A stretch of 40,895 bases of DNA from Acidobacteriaceae bacterium (lineage in GTDB: Bacteria > Acidobacteriota > Terriglobia > Terriglobales > Acidobacteriaceae). How positions within the stretch are numbered: position 1 is the stretch's first letter; every line of letters begins with the position of its first letter. Where the stretch lies: contig JASHOC010000083.1 in NCBI GenBank assembly GCA_030041305.1, positions 1-40,895 of the forward strand. The letters are read 5' to 3'. Shown piece by piece: positions 18,194 through 27,453 of this stretch. The position numbers and the translations under genes were made by a program. The notes under the pieces are model-generated. The model was not told the DNA's origin. It did not search any database and worked only from the letters and a program-made list of their open reading frames with translations.

Positions 18194-19588
18194 TCACTTT
18201 TTGGGCGCCACCATCTTCGTGACCCGGCCGATGCCCGTGTCCGCGACGTACAAGTCGTCTCTATCGTCAAAGACAAAATAGCTGGCCTCGATGAACTGGC
18301 CTTTCTCTATGCCCATTCCCTTTCCAATGGCTCCCACCACTTTGCCGTCCCGGTTCAACTTGAGGACCTGCCCGTCCTGACCGCTCGCCATCCAGGGATT
18401 GCCTTCATGATCGAAATTGAGCGCGCACACCAGGTTCCGCATCTGCAGCGTCTTCACGAACTGGCCGTTGGCCGTATAGACCACAATGCGATATTGCTCG
18501 CGGTCGCCGATCCACACGTCGCCGTTGCGGGGATCAATCGCGAGTCCATGAATACTGCTGAATTTTCCTTGTCCGACGTTGTCGCCGTACCATTGGTTGA
18601 TGTAGTTGCCGTCTTTGTCCAGATGGATGATCCGCGCCGCACCCGCGACGTTCGCCGGGTCGTTGGAATCCGTGTCGTTGGGGCTTTCGTTCCCGTGTCC
18701 TTCGGCAATAAACATATCGCCATCGGAAGCGAAAGCGATCATGAGCGGCTGCCATAACAGCCTTTGCCCCTTGGATTCAATCCAATCCCCTCGATGGCCA
18801 CGCACACCGATGGTCTTGAGCAGTTTCCCCTCCGGGCTTACTTCTTGCACGATGGCCAGAGTTGCGTTGCACAGCCACACGTTGTCGTGCGCGTCGATGG
18901 CCATGCCATGCGCCTTGTACGCGTGACCGATCACGTCGTCGCCTACCGTGCGGATCAGCTTGTGACCGGGGCCGAATTCATACAATTGCGCGGTTCCAGC
19001 GGGACTGCGCTTACGGACCCAAAGATCGCCTTTCGAATCGAGGGCGACCGAAGGCACACCGCCGAGGCCCTCGGGCAAAGCATCCGGGTAAGCGAAGGTG
19101 TATCCCAGGTTTTGTTCCCATTCAACGCGCTGTAGTTGCCCACGGTTTTGAGGGCCAACGCCGTTCGCCATTCGATTGTCGCAAACCGGCGAGTTACCGC
19201 ATGGTGGTAAGCCGCCAGTAGAAGCCACGATCTCGGCAACCTCAGATTGGCATTTCTCCGAAACTCTTTCGCTATTCTGCCTGAGGCAATCCATCGCCTC
19301 CCAACCGGTTTGGCCACCGCATAATTTCACCATATCGTCTGAACAGGCGGCCAAGGGCGCGCCACGGTGTTCAGTGGCTGGTCTGGGCGGTACAGTCACA
19401 TGACCATCCGGCGCGACGAGGGTCCGTCCGGCCAAATCTGGATAGGATTTCTGCAGAAACCAAGCTGGCGATCCGTCTTCGGCAGGCCCGGAAGTTGCCG
19501 GTGTCTCTGTTTGCGGGAAAGCTGATATGGCCGAGAAAAGCATGCCGAGCGCCACAGCAGCAATCCAACCGAAATGACGTCTATTCAT
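18194..19588 (-). CDS. Secreted NHL beta-propeller protein with Cys-rich repeat
   Basis: Exported protein (signal ending near ISAFPQ; GGGGAGG lies 5 bases before the ATG). Residues about 80-118 hold a CSDDMVKLC...MDCLRQNSERVSEKC pattern like the GLG1-type cysteine-rich repeat (PF00839). From about 165 to the end are NHL/SMP-type propeller blades: GGVPSVALDSKGDLWVRKR, AHGMAIDAHDNVWL, MIAFASDGDMFIAEG, IHGLAIDPRNGDVWIGDR, ALNFDHEGNPWMAS and YFVFDDRDDLYVADTG. Relatives are annotated as 6-bladed propeller or peptidyl-glycine lyase-like proteins. No catalytic set could be confirmed, so binding or scaffolding is as likely as catalysis. It is a separate unit from the PadR operon. Confidence 0.8.
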   Translation of the reverse strand: MNRRHFGWIAAVALGMLFSAISAFPQTETPATSGPAEDGSPAWFLQKSYPDLAGRTLVAPDGHVTVPPRPATEHRGAPLAACSDDMVKLCGGQTGWEAMDCLRQNSERVSEKCQSEVAEIVASTGGLPPCGNSPVCDNRMANGVGPQNRGQLQRVEWEQNLGYTFAYPDALPEGLGGVPSVALDSKGDLWVRKRSPAGTAQLYEFGPGHKLIRTVGDDVIGHAYKAHGMAIDAHDNVWLCNATLAIVQEVSPEGKLLKTIGVRGHRGDWIESKGQRLLWQPLMIAFASDGDMFIAEGHGNESPNDTDSNDPANVAGAARIIHLDKDGNYINQWYGDNVGQGKFSSIHGLAIDPRNGDVWIGDREQYRIVVYTANGQFVKTLQMRNLVCALNFDHEGNPWMASGQDGQVLKLNRDGKVVGAIGKGMGIEKGQFIEASYFVFDDRDDLYVADTGIGRVTKMVAPKK

Positions 19589-19775
19589 TCCAACCTCCCC
19601 TATCAGCCCATTTACCTTCTCATCGCGGCGATATTGTTGCTTTTGCTGAGGTCATACTCGAATGAACCTTCCGCTCCATCTTGGCAAAATGCCGCCTCGA
19701 AAGTCGACGGGAGCCTCCGCGATCGATACAGGGTCATGAGTATAGCGCGAGGCAATATCGAATAGAAGTCAAAAT

Positions 19776-20585
19776 ATGCGCCCGCGCCAAACCTCGGCGT
19801 GGGCGAGGTGGGTGCGGAATTTAGGGTATAACCGTCTGGGGAGCAAGGCGAGGGCGGAGTTGCTGGGTACGAGGATCACGGCGAATCCGAACTTGTGTTT
19901 TCAGGTTGGTCGAACCATGTGCGGCTACAGTCCTGGGAGCCAGAATCTCCAGATTTTACCGGTTGAGATTCCCGTAGGTGACGTGCGCCTGCAAGCCCAT
20001 CTGTGCGTTCCCGAAAATCCGCGCGGAGCTGTGTTGTTCGCACATGGAAGCGGCAGCAGCCGCTCAAGCGCGCGGAATCAATATGTGGCGCGGGTGCTTC
20101 AGGAAGCCGGATTCAGCGCCTTGCTGCTCGATTTGATGACGGCTGAGGAGGAGGCTCTCGATCAAAAGACGGCTCACTTGCGTTTCGATATTGGATTTCT
20201 ATCGAGTCGTCTCAAACGCGCAGCGGCGTGGCTTGTGCAACAGCGGGACGTGAATTGTCTGAAACTGGGCTGCTTCGGCTCGAGCACGGGAGCTGCCGCC
20301 GCTCTTATCCTGGCGGCGGAAGATCGCAACATCGCAGCCGTGGTCTCTCGTGGCGGCAGGGTCGACCTTTCCCAGGCCGCTTTGGAGAGGGTGAAGGCTC
20401 CGGTGCTGCTCATCGTCGGCGAACACGACAAAACCGTGCTCGCATTGAATCGCAACGCCATGACACACTTAATCTGCGAAAACAAGCTCGAGATTGTCCC
20501 TGGAGCTACTCACCTGTTCGAGGAACCGGGCGCGCTGGAGCAAGTCGCGCAGTTGGCCAAGCGATGGTTTGAGCAACATCTCTGA
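19776..20585 (+). CDS. Alpha/beta hydrolase (dienelactone hydrolase-like)
   Basis: Serine hydrolase of the alpha/beta fold. Catalytic triad read from the sequence: Ser170 in the elbow GSSTG, Asp218 in VGEHD, His246 in GATHLF. An oxyanion-loop HGSGSS follows the first core strand near residue 90. No signal peptide, so probably cytoplasmic. The first 47 residues do not resemble the family and no ribosome site precedes codon 1; the in-frame ATG at 19917 (MCGYSPGSQNL) could be the true start. Similar domains occur alone or fused to phosphoribosyltransferases. The substrate is unknown. It is followed by a cytochrome c gene after about 130 bases. Confidence 0.8.
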   Translation: MRPRQTSAWARWVRNLGYNRLGSKARAELLGTRITANPNLCFQVGRTMCGYSPGSQNLQILPVEIPVGDVRLQAHLCVPENPRGAVLFAHGSGSSRSSARNQYVARVLQEAGFSALLLDLMTAEEEALDQKTAHLRFDIGFLSSRLKRAAAWLVQQRDVNCLKLGCFGSSTGAAAALILAAEDRNIAAVVSRGGRVDLSQAALERVKAPVLLIVGEHDKTVLALNRNAMTHLICENKLEIVPGATHLFEEPGALEQVAQLAKRWFEQHL

Positions 20586-20712
20586 GACCGGAACGCCGCG
20601 ACCAAAGCGGCCTGAGCGCCGGCGGCAGCCAACCGTCCTCGATCGCGCCTGCGGAGTGGGACTGTGCACCTTCAGGTAGAATTCAGTTGATTCATCGCTC
20701 GGGGGATACCGC

Positions 20713-21765
20713 ATGGAATGTCGTACCGCTCACCGCGTCGTGCTTTCAGGTGCTCTTCTCTTGTTTTGTCTCGCCACAATGACCGGGGAAGGTCAGACTC
20801 CGAACTCGCCCTCGCCGGCTCCTGCTCACTCGAGCAAGGCAGAGGGGGATCCCGCGTTGCCGCTTTGGGCATATCCGGTTTTGCCGCCATCACAATCTGC
20901 CCGCGAGGCTCATTCCCGGTCGGCAGCCGCTCACGATCAAACTCCGCGTCACGTCCCCGGCAGTAGCCAGACCTATACAACCGCTTACATCGCGGATCTC
21001 TTCACCGTTCCGGATTGGTTTCCGGATGAGCATCCTCCGATGCCGAGGTCGGTGCGTGAGGGCAGAAGACCAGACGCGTACGCCTGCGGCTACTGTCATC
21101 TTCCGAACGGACTGGGCAGGCCGGAAAACGCGAGTCTCGCCAGTCTTCCCAAGGAGTACTTTATTGAGCAGCTCAAAGATTTCAAGGACGGATCACGCCA
21201 CAGCTCGGAACCTCGTATGGGCTCTATTAACAATATGATCCTCGCGGCCAAGGCTGTGACACCGGACGAGGTTGAGGCCGCTGCCGATTACTTCTCGCAA
21301 CTGAAACTCACGAAGTGGGTGCGGGTTGTCGAAACCGACACCGTGCCCAAGACGCGCATCGAGCGAGGCATGTTGATCCCCGAGGCCGAAGGCACGGAGC
21401 CGATCGGTTCGCGCATCATTGAGGTCCCGGAAGATTATGAGCAGACGGAGCTGCGTAATCCCCAGTCAGGCTTCATCGCCTATGTGCCTAAGGGCAGCTT
21501 GAAAAAAGGCGAGGCGCTGGTGAGAACCGGCGGCGATGGGACGACCATAGCGTGCACGATTTGCCACGGGCCGAACCTTCACGGCCTGGACAATATACCC
21601 GGAATCGCGGGCCGCTCCCCGAGCCAAATGACGCGCCAGCTCATCGACTTCAGAGACGGCGCAAGGAATGGTCCAGGGGCAGTACTGATGAAGCTGCCCG
21701 TGGCAAAGCTGACCGATGAGGACATCGTGGCGATTACAGCTTATCTGGCTTCACAAGAGCCTTAG
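20713..21765 (+). CDS. Diheme cytochrome c (c4-like)
   Basis: Exported cytochrome with two c-type heme sites, CGYCH at 125-129 and CTICH at 281-285. Each is followed by the helical pattern LPKEYFIEQLKDFKDGSR or SQMTRQLIDFRDGARN, as in cytochrome c4 and related diheme carriers. Distal Met candidates include Met169 (RMGSINNM) and Met326 (VLMKLP). The N-terminal 100 residues hold a signal and a Pro/Ser-rich low-complexity stretch. GGGGGA precedes the ATG. It lacks the beta insertion seen in the other two cytochromes of the window and has no dehydrogenase beside it. It may serve the same pool of periplasmic dehydrogenases. Confidence 0.85.
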   Translation: MECRTAHRVVLSGALLLFCLATMTGEGQTPNSPSPAPAHSSKAEGDPALPLWAYPVLPPSQSAREAHSRSAAAHDQTPRHVPGSSQTYTTAYIADLFTVPDWFPDEHPPMPRSVREGRRPDAYACGYCHLPNGLGRPENASLASLPKEYFIEQLKDFKDGSRHSSEPRMGSINNMILAAKAVTPDEVEAAADYFSQLKLTKWVRVVETDTVPKTRIERGMLIPEAEGTEPIGSRIIEVPEDYEQTELRNPQSGFIAYVPKGSLKKGEALVRTGGDGTTIACTICHGPNLHGLDNIPGIAGRSPSQMTRQLIDFRDGARNGPGAVLMKLPVAKLTDEDIVAITAYLASQEP

Positions 21766-21858
21766 AGCCTGGATTAACTTTGCGGCGGGCAGCGACAGGA
21801 GCCAAATTGTCTGAGTAATGCCCGGAAAACCGATCGCGCAACCGAAATCCGAGTCTGC

Positions 21859-22716
21859 ATGAATCCATCGATGGAACTTCGCAAGTTCGGTTCCACGGAG
21901 CGCCGCGTTCCCGTAGTCGGCCAGGGGACTTGGCATCTCGAGAAGAGCAACCGTGCGGCCGCAGTTCGAGCCCTGCGGCAGGGGCTCGATCTGGGCATGA
22001 CTCACATCGACACGGCAGAGATGTACGGCACGGGCGCCGCCGAGTCTCTGGTAGGTGAAGCCATTGCCGGACGGCGCGATGAAGTCTTCCTGGTATCGAA
22101 GGTTCTTCCTCAGCACGCGTCGCCGACCATGACAATCGAAGCTTGCGAGGCGTCGCTACGCCGCCTTAACACCAACCGGCTCGATTGCTACCTGCTCCAC
22201 TGGCGCGGGCGGCATCCGTTGGAAGACACCTTTGGCGCTTTCGAGGAGCTTCAGCACAGCGGAAAGATTCTCTCCTGGGGCGTGAGCAATTTCGATGTTG
22301 ACGACCTGGAAGAAGCAGCCGCGATCGCGACAGAAGACCGCATGGTCTGCAATCAGGTCCTCTATCATCTGCGGGAGCGCGCGATTGAAGCCGCGGTGCT
22401 TCCCTGGTGCGCCAGTCGCGGAATCGCCGTGGTGGCGTACAGCCCGTTCGGACAGGACAGATTTCCGGGGCCGCGAACCGCCGGAGGTCGCGTGCTCGAA
22501 GAGATTGCCGCTGCTCATCATGCCACGCCGCGCCAGGTGGCCCTGAGCTTCCTCTTGCACTTGCCCGGAGTCTTCGTCATTCCGAAGGCTTCCAGTGCGG
22601 CGCACGTCAAAGAGAACGCAGGCGGCGGCAAATTGCATTTGACGGGAGCGGAGATCAGCCGGATTGAGGACGCATTTCCGCTGTCTCCCGGGCCTCATCC
22701 GCTACCCATGCTGTGA
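21859..22716 (+). CDS. Aldo/keto reductase
   Basis: NAD(P)H-dependent aldo/keto reductase, TIM barrel, cytoplasmic, 285 residues as usual. The catalytic tetrad is complete: Asp51 and Tyr56 (HIDTAEMYG), Lys81 (LVSKV), His114 (LLHW). Cofactor-side motifs WGVSNF and VIPKASS are present. It probably reduces aldehydes or ketones of small sugars or xenobiotics. The start is either the first ATG or the one four codons later. It lies downstream of the cytochrome gene with a 93-base gap and ends against a convergent gene with a hairpin between. Confidence 0.92.
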   Translation: MNPSMELRKFGSTERRVPVVGQGTWHLEKSNRAAAVRALRQGLDLGMTHIDTAEMYGTGAAESLVGEAIAGRRDEVFLVSKVLPQHASPTMTIEACEASLRRLNTNRLDCYLLHWRGRHPLEDTFGAFEELQHSGKILSWGVSNFDVDDLEEAAAIATEDRMVCNQVLYHLRERAIEAAVLPWCASRGIAVVAYSPFGQDRFPGPRTAGGRVLEEIAAAHHATPRQVALSFLLHLPGVFVIPKASSAAHVKENAGGGKLHLTGAEISRIEDAFPLSPGPHPLPML

Positions 22717-22730
22717 ATGGAGGCGAACCG

Positions 22731-22791
22731 GGTTCGTCATTCCACATCAATCCAGCGCAATGCCTGCTACGCCGCTCAAGAATGACGAACC
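22731..22791. terminator. Bidirectional hairpin between convergent genes
   Basis: GGTTCGTCATTC (22731-22742) and GAATGACGAACC (22780-22791) are perfect 12-base inverted arms with a 37-base loop. They sit just after the aldo/keto reductase stop and just beyond the stop of the minus-strand gene. There is no strong T-run, so rho-independent action is uncertain. Confidence 0.5.
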
Positions 22792-22796
22792 ATTGA

Positions 22797-23174
22797 TTAC
22801 TTTTTGATCTCGGTGATCGTGACCTGATTTGCCTCAGGCGTACCGAAAAGCGGCTTGCTGCGCCGGTCGGTAATAAACACGTCGCCAGGCTTGCTGTCAC
22901 AAGTGAATTGAACAACATACTCCTCGTGGCAGGGGCCGGTCAGCACACGAATCGGAAATGTGGAACGCACCTCGACCCGATGATATTTCCGATTGGGGAA
23001 GTTCATGCTCTGGCCCGGCAGAAACGAATACGAGACGACATTGGCTTTCGAATTTCGGGAAGCCAACACCTGGGCGACGTGATGCGATGGGATGATCGAG
23101 GACCCGATCAGGATCCCTGCCATTGAGATACCTGCAACTACGAAGCGGCGTGCCCAAGGGGAAGTGTTTTCCAT
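22797..23174 (-). CDS. Small exported protein of unknown function
   Basis: Not recognised. The start at 23174 gives 125 residues: a basic N-terminus (SPWARR), one hydrophobic segment (FVVAGISMAGILIG) that could be a signal or anchor, then a beta-rich domain. That domain has two Cys in GPCHEEYVVQFTCDS and a PGDVFITDRR stretch. A longer frame to 23282 lacks a ribosome site and its extra residues look random. The layout (RVEVRSTFPIRVLTG and the two Cys) suggests a small extracytoplasmic fold with one disulfide. It is convergent with the aldo/keto reductase. Confidence 0.5.
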   Translation of the reverse strand: MENTSPWARRFVVAGISMAGILIGSSIIPSHHVAQVLASRNSKANVVSYSFLPGQSMNFPNRKYHRVEVRSTFPIRVLTGPCHEEYVVQFTCDSKPGDVFITDRRSKPLFGTPEANQVTITEIKK

Positions 23175-23417
23175 ACCAGATCGTAGCACGAACCGATTCT
23201 CTAGGCAGTCAACGGGTAAAGCCGCGAATCTCCTGGGACCATCATCAGGATTCCCATACCGGGAGGTCTCCTCGATGGCCACCGTTCTTGAAAGTTTTTC
23301 GGCTTATGTCGGGCGGGCCAAGATACCACGCGGGCAATGACGTGGAGATCGCTCCCACAGGGGCCTTCGGCGCCCCTTTCCCGCGGTCGCAACCGGGAAT
23401 GCTACTCTGAAACGGCA

Positions 23418-23633
23418 ATGCGCGGTGTAGTAGAACGCGTCTTGAGAGCTTCGGTCGCGATCCAGGGGCGGGTGATTGACGAAATCGGGCTTGGCCTGCT
23501 GGCGCCGATTGGATGTCTTCTGATTGAAGCGATCTTGGGCCTTCAAGAAGATTCGATCATGGATCGAAGCCTTGTCTTCCCTCCTGGCGTACACTTTCCG
23601 CGGTGCGCAAATTTAAGGTGGTCGCGCCCATGA
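23418..23633 (+). pseudogene. dtd: Decayed D-aminoacyl-tRNA deacylase (dtd) fragment
   Basis: The frame starts MRGVVERVLRASVAIQG and continues RVIDEIGLGLL, the unmistakable N-terminus of D-aminoacyl-tRNA deacylase. After about 33 residues the alignment jumps to AILGLQEDSIMDRSL, which matches the family's later 'ILGL..FED..GKMNRS' segment with bases missing between. The catalytic SQFTL and GPVT motifs and the other half or more of the about 150-residue protein are absent. Recognisable similarity covers 23418-23573. The frame then runs on to a stop overlapping the GH2 start (ATGA). A non-functional relic is most likely. Confidence 0.65.
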
Positions 23634-26284
23634 AGCGAAATTCCCTTCTCGCTCTTCTCATTCTCCTGACCCTCCCGACGATCCTGCACGCAGGAATTGC
23701 GACACCTCTGCGCGAAGGCTGGCGCTTGCAATCGGCCTGCAAGCTTCAGGCCGGCGGCAATGCAATTTCGGTTACCGGGTATTCCGTCGAGGACTGGCTG
23801 AAGACCTCCGTTCCCAACACCGTGCTGGCTGCGCAGGTGGCCGCGGGCGTCTTCCCCGATCCATATTTCGGCGACAATTTGCGCCGGATTCCGGGCGCCA
23901 GCTATCCCATCGGGCGTAACTTCTCCAACCTCCCCATGCCGACTGATAGTCCATACCTCTGCGGCTGGTGGTATCGCGACGCGTTTACGGCCCCCGCAGC
24001 TTCGTTTCCGGGACAGCGCTTCTGGCTGCACTTCGCAGGCATCAACTATCGCGCCGACATTTGGCTCAACGGGCATAAGATCGCGGATGCGCAGTCGATT
24101 GCCGGCGCGTACCGGACCTACGACCTGGACGGAACGGAGTATTTGAAGCCGGGTAAAGACAACGTGCTGGCGGTGGAGACATTCGCGCCGACGGAAACGG
24201 ACCTGGGCATCAACTGGGTGGACTGGAACCCCTGCCCTCCCGATAAAGACATGGGCCTGACGGGAGAGGTGAACCTGATGGCCACCGGTCCGGTAGTGGT
24301 TCGCTCTCCCATGGCGGTCACACACTTTCGCGATGGCGACCTGAATACGGCGTACCTGACCGTTTATGCGGAATTGCAGAACGGCTCGGATACGGCAGTG
24401 AAAGGCGTGGTGGCGGGATCGGCCGCCGACGCGCATTTTGAACAGTCTGTCGAGCTTGCCGCGCACGAATTCCGCGATGTGGTGTTTACGCCGGAACAGT
24501 TTCCCGCGCTGCGCATCCAGAATCCGACGCTCTGGTGGCCCTACCAGATGGGCCAGCCCCATTTGGAGCGCTTGACCGTGAGCTTCACCGCTCAGAATCG
24601 GACGATGGACGAGCAAAGCGTGGAGTTCGGTATCCGCGAAGTTACATCGGAGCTTACCGCCGGCGGCAGCCGGCTCTTTCGCATTAACGGCAAGCGCATT
24701 CTGATTCGCGGTGGAGGCTGGGCGCAAGACATGCTGCTGCGCCCCGACCAGAAACGGCTGAATGAACAATTCGAAATGGTGCGGGACTTGCACCTGAATA
24801 CCATCCGGCTGGAAGGCAAACTCGAGTCCGACGACTTCTTCCGGCTCGCCGACCAGCAGGGCCTCCTGGTGATGGCGGGCTGGTGCTGCTGCGATATTTG
24901 GGAACGATGGAAGATGTGGACGCCGGACGATCTGACCGTCGCCACGGCGTCTGTGCGCGCCCAGATGCTACGCCTGCGCTATCACCCCAGCCTGCTTGTG
25001 TGGTTGAACGGCAGCGACAACCCGCCGCCGCCCGACGTGGAGCAAGCTTTTCTGAAGGTCGAGTCGGACACGCACTGGCCCAACCCGATTCTCTCGTCGG
25101 CCTCAGGCCGGCCGACCACGGTGACGGGTGAAAGCGGGGTAAAAATGCCCGGCCCCTACGATTACGTGGAGCCGAGTTACTGGTACGTGGATAGACGCTA
25201 TGGCGGAGGCTTCGGCTTCAACACCGAAACTAGTCCCGGACCGGCGATTCCTTCACTGGCGAGCCGGAAGAAATTCTTGCCCGATCCGTCGGCGTGGCCT
25301 CCAGGGCCAGACTGGAGCCTTCATTATGGCGGCGGTGGTTTCACTAACCTGAAGGTCTTTGATGCGGCAATGGACGGCATCTACGCCACACCGGATAGCG
25401 CCGTCCAGTATACGCGCATGGCGCAGACCATGGAGTATGACTCGGAACGCGCCATGTTCGAGGCCTACACCGAGAACAAGTACAACTCGACGGGAGTGAT
25501 TCAATGGATGCTCAATAACGCCTGGCCCTCGATGATCTGGCACCTTTTTGACTATTACCTGGATGCGAATGGCGCGTATTACGGAGTAAAGAAAGCCTGC
25601 GAGCCGCTGCACATCCAGTACTCTTATGACGATCAATCAATCGTCGTGGTGAACAGCACCTATCAGGCCGTTTCGGGACTTCACGCCGCTGTGAATGTCC
25701 ACAACCTGGCTTGGAAGAAACAATACAGCAATCAGGCCACCGTCAACGCCGGCCCCGATAGCTCGCAGCGTGTCTTCTCGCTGCCTGAAAGCCTCCTCGC
25801 AGGCGCAGACAGAATCTTTTTTATCGACCTGACCTTGTCGGATGCAGCCGGTCATGTGGTCAGCCACAACTTCTACTGGGCGCCCGACATGCCGACGACC
25901 TTCGACTGGGAGAAGACGGAGTACACCCACACTCCGGCCCTGCGCTATCCGGACCTGACCCCGCTTACGCAACTGCCGCCGGCCACTGTGGTTGCCCATG
26001 CTGAGATCGAAGCCTCGCCGCAGGGGCGCGTGATCCGGCTGCACGTAGAGAACACATCGGGAGCGCTGGCGTTTCAGATCAGCGCCGCCGTGCGCACAGC
26101 ATCCAGCGACCTGGTTGCTCCTGTTTTGTGGTCCGACAACTGGATCGAACTCATTCCGGGCGAGTCGACCACGCTGACGGCGCTCTTGCCGGAGGACGCT
26201 CCCGATAATTTGGTTGTCCAGATGGAGGGCTGGAACATCGCTTCCGTTACCATTACGCCCCAAGCTGGTGTTGCGGCGCAGTAA
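23630..26284 (+). CDS. GH2 glycosidase, exo-beta-D-glucosaminidase-like
   Basis: Secreted glycoside hydrolase family 2 enzyme of 884 residues. Start at 23630 (AAGGTGG 8 bases upstream), giving a signal ending LPTILHAG. Domains: a sugar-binding jelly roll (about 30-215; FWLHFAGINYRADIWLNG is the family mark), an Ig-like domain (about 225-335), a TIM barrel (about 340-680; RINGKRILIRGGGWAQDMLL) and C-terminal beta domains. The acid/base appears to be Asp463 in WLNGSDNP and the nucleophile Glu533 in FNTETSPG. This Asp/Glu pair is typical of the exo-beta-D-glucosaminidase (CsxA) branch rather than the Glu/Glu pair of beta-galactosidases. It would remove glucosamine from chitosan-like oligomers, but other beta-glycosides cannot be excluded. 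Confidence 0.85.
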   Translation: MKRNSLLALLILLTLPTILHAGIATPLREGWRLQSACKLQAGGNAISVTGYSVEDWLKTSVPNTVLAAQVAAGVFPDPYFGDNLRRIPGASYPIGRNFSNLPMPTDSPYLCGWWYRDAFTAPAASFPGQRFWLHFAGINYRADIWLNGHKIADAQSIAGAYRTYDLDGTEYLKPGKDNVLAVETFAPTETDLGINWVDWNPCPPDKDMGLTGEVNLMATGPVVVRSPMAVTHFRDGDLNTAYLTVYAELQNGSDTAVKGVVAGSAADAHFEQSVELAAHEFRDVVFTPEQFPALRIQNPTLWWPYQMGQPHLERLTVSFTAQNRTMDEQSVEFGIREVTSELTAGGSRLFRINGKRILIRGGGWAQDMLLRPDQKRLNEQFEMVRDLHLNTIRLEGKLESDDFFRLADQQGLLVMAGWCCCDIWERWKMWTPDDLTVATASVRAQMLRLRYHPSLLVWLNGSDNPPPPDVEQAFLKVESDTHWPNPILSSASGRPTTVTGESGVKMPGPYDYVEPSYWYVDRRYGGGFGFNTETSPGPAIPSLASRKKFLPDPSAWPPGPDWSLHYGGGGFTNLKVFDAAMDGIYATPDSAVQYTRMAQTMEYDSERAMFEAYTENKYNSTGVIQWMLNNAWPSMIWHLFDYYLDANGAYYGVKKACEPLHIQYSYDDQSIVVVNSTYQAVSGLHAAVNVHNLAWKKQYSNQATVNAGPDSSQRVFSLPESLLAGADRIFFIDLTLSDAAGHVVSHNFYWAPDMPTTFDWEKTEYTHTPALRYPDLTPLTQLPPATVVAHAEIEASPQGRVIRLHVENTSGALAFQISAAVRTASSDLVAPVLWSDNWIELIPGESTTLTALLPEDAPDNLVVQMEGWNIASVTITPQAGVAAQ

Positions 26285-26616
26285 GGGTCAGCTCATAGTT
26301 ACTTGAATACGGAGCCTTGTGCCTGAATTCGGGGCGCCGATTACAGCATGACCGGGGCGCCACCCACTCGTCCAAATGTCTGTATCGGCATCCGGTCAAG
26401 CGTCCGGCGGAACGGGGCAGCGGATATGGCAAAATCAAGACAAGACTTATTTAAACCGCGAGGATGTTTGCTGCATTTGCGCGGATAGGGTCGCCGCTCT
26501 GTGTCCCGCATCGGGGTAGAAGCAAATCGCAAAAAGGCCGGCTTCAACTGCTTCGGAGTGAACGCTGGGAACAGGTAAGATCGCGGTGCAAGGCCTGGTT
26601 GAGCGGGGAAACTGGA
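26285..26616. other. Intergenic region after the GH2 gene
   Basis: About 330 bases without a credible gene. A frame from 26464 runs into the cytochrome gene but has no ribosome site or signal until 26617. A GGGGCGCC octamer occurs twice (near 26331 and 26355). No promoter or terminator is convincing. Confidence 0.3.
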
Positions 26617-27453
26617 ATGAAAAATAATTGGTTTATGCGGGCCGCTTTCCCCGTATTCGGGCTTCCGGTTCTTTGCCTTCTTCTGTTTGCAACGATGCCT
26701 GCATCGGCGCAGGTTGACGATCAGGGCGCGGCGATCTTTTCACGCAATTGCGCGGTTTGCCATGGAGGAGACGGCAAAGGCAGCGACAGAGGCCCGGCAA
26801 TCGCGACGGAGCCCAGTGTGATTGCCATGTCGGACGCCGATTTGCTCTCTGTTCTTCATAACGGCGCGGCAGGGGGCATGCCCGCGTTTCCTCAATTCAA
26901 CAATCAGCAAGCGCAGACCGTCGTAAAATATCTGCGCCAGCTTCAAGGGGTGACAGGCGCGGGCCCATATGGCAGCCAGCCGGTTGGCGACGCAGGCGTC
27001 GGAAAAGCGATTTTCTTCGGCAAAGGAGGATGTTCGCAGTGTCATATGATCAACGGGCAGGGAGGCTTTCTGGCCCCCGACCTCACCTCGTACGGGCGTA
27101 GCCGCGATGCAGCCGCCATCTTGCAAGCGATTGTGAATCCGGACACAAAGCTGCAGCCAGCCTGGCGTGGCGCGGAAGTGCAGACCCGATCCGGAGAGAA
27201 GATTTCGGGAGTGGTGCGCACGGAAGACAATTTACAAATCGTGCTACAAAGCCAGGATGGCCGCTATCACTTCTTCGACCGGAGCAATTTGGCGGCGGTA
27301 AATTATGTAAACCATTCTCTGATGCCCGTCGACTATGCAACCCGGCTCAACACGAAGGAACTCGATGACTTAGTGGCGTACTTGGTAGTTATTGGCAGAA
27401 ATGCGACGCCCGAGCCGCCGCCGACGCACAGGCAGCGCCTTGGCCACGATTAG
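26617..27453 (+). CDS. Diheme cytochrome c with TIGR02603-like C-terminal domain
   Basis: Periplasmic diheme cytochrome. Start at 26617 (GGGGAA upstream), giving a signal ending MPASAQ. The first domain has CAVCH at residues 45-49 with distal Met88 (GGMPAF). The second has CSQCH at 139-143, a beta insertion (SGEKISGVVRTEDNLQIVLQSQDG) and Met236 (SLMP). The second domain has the same layout as the C-terminal domain of the cytochrome at 10.2 kb. A PQQ dehydrogenase follows on the same strand after 166 bases, so this is probably a second carrier/dehydrogenase pair. The C-terminal tail is Pro-rich. Confidence 0.88.
   Translation: MKNNWFMRAAFPVFGLPVLCLLLFATMPASAQVDDQGAAIFSRNCAVCHGGDGKGSDRGPAIATEPSVIAMSDADLLSVLHNGAAGGMPAFPQFNNQQAQTVVKYLRQLQGVTGAGPYGSQPVGDAGVGKAIFFGKGGCSQCHMINGQGGFLAPDLTSYGRSRDAAAILQAIVNPDTKLQPAWRGAEVQTRSGEKISGVVRTEDNLQIVLQSQDGRYHFFDRSNLAAVNYVNHSLMPVDYATRLNTKELDDLVAYLVVIGRNATPEPPPTHRQRLGHD

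Noticed and set aside
23543..24793. 416-codon minus-strand open frame
   Set aside because: Antisense to the GH2 gene; no family features or ribosome site.
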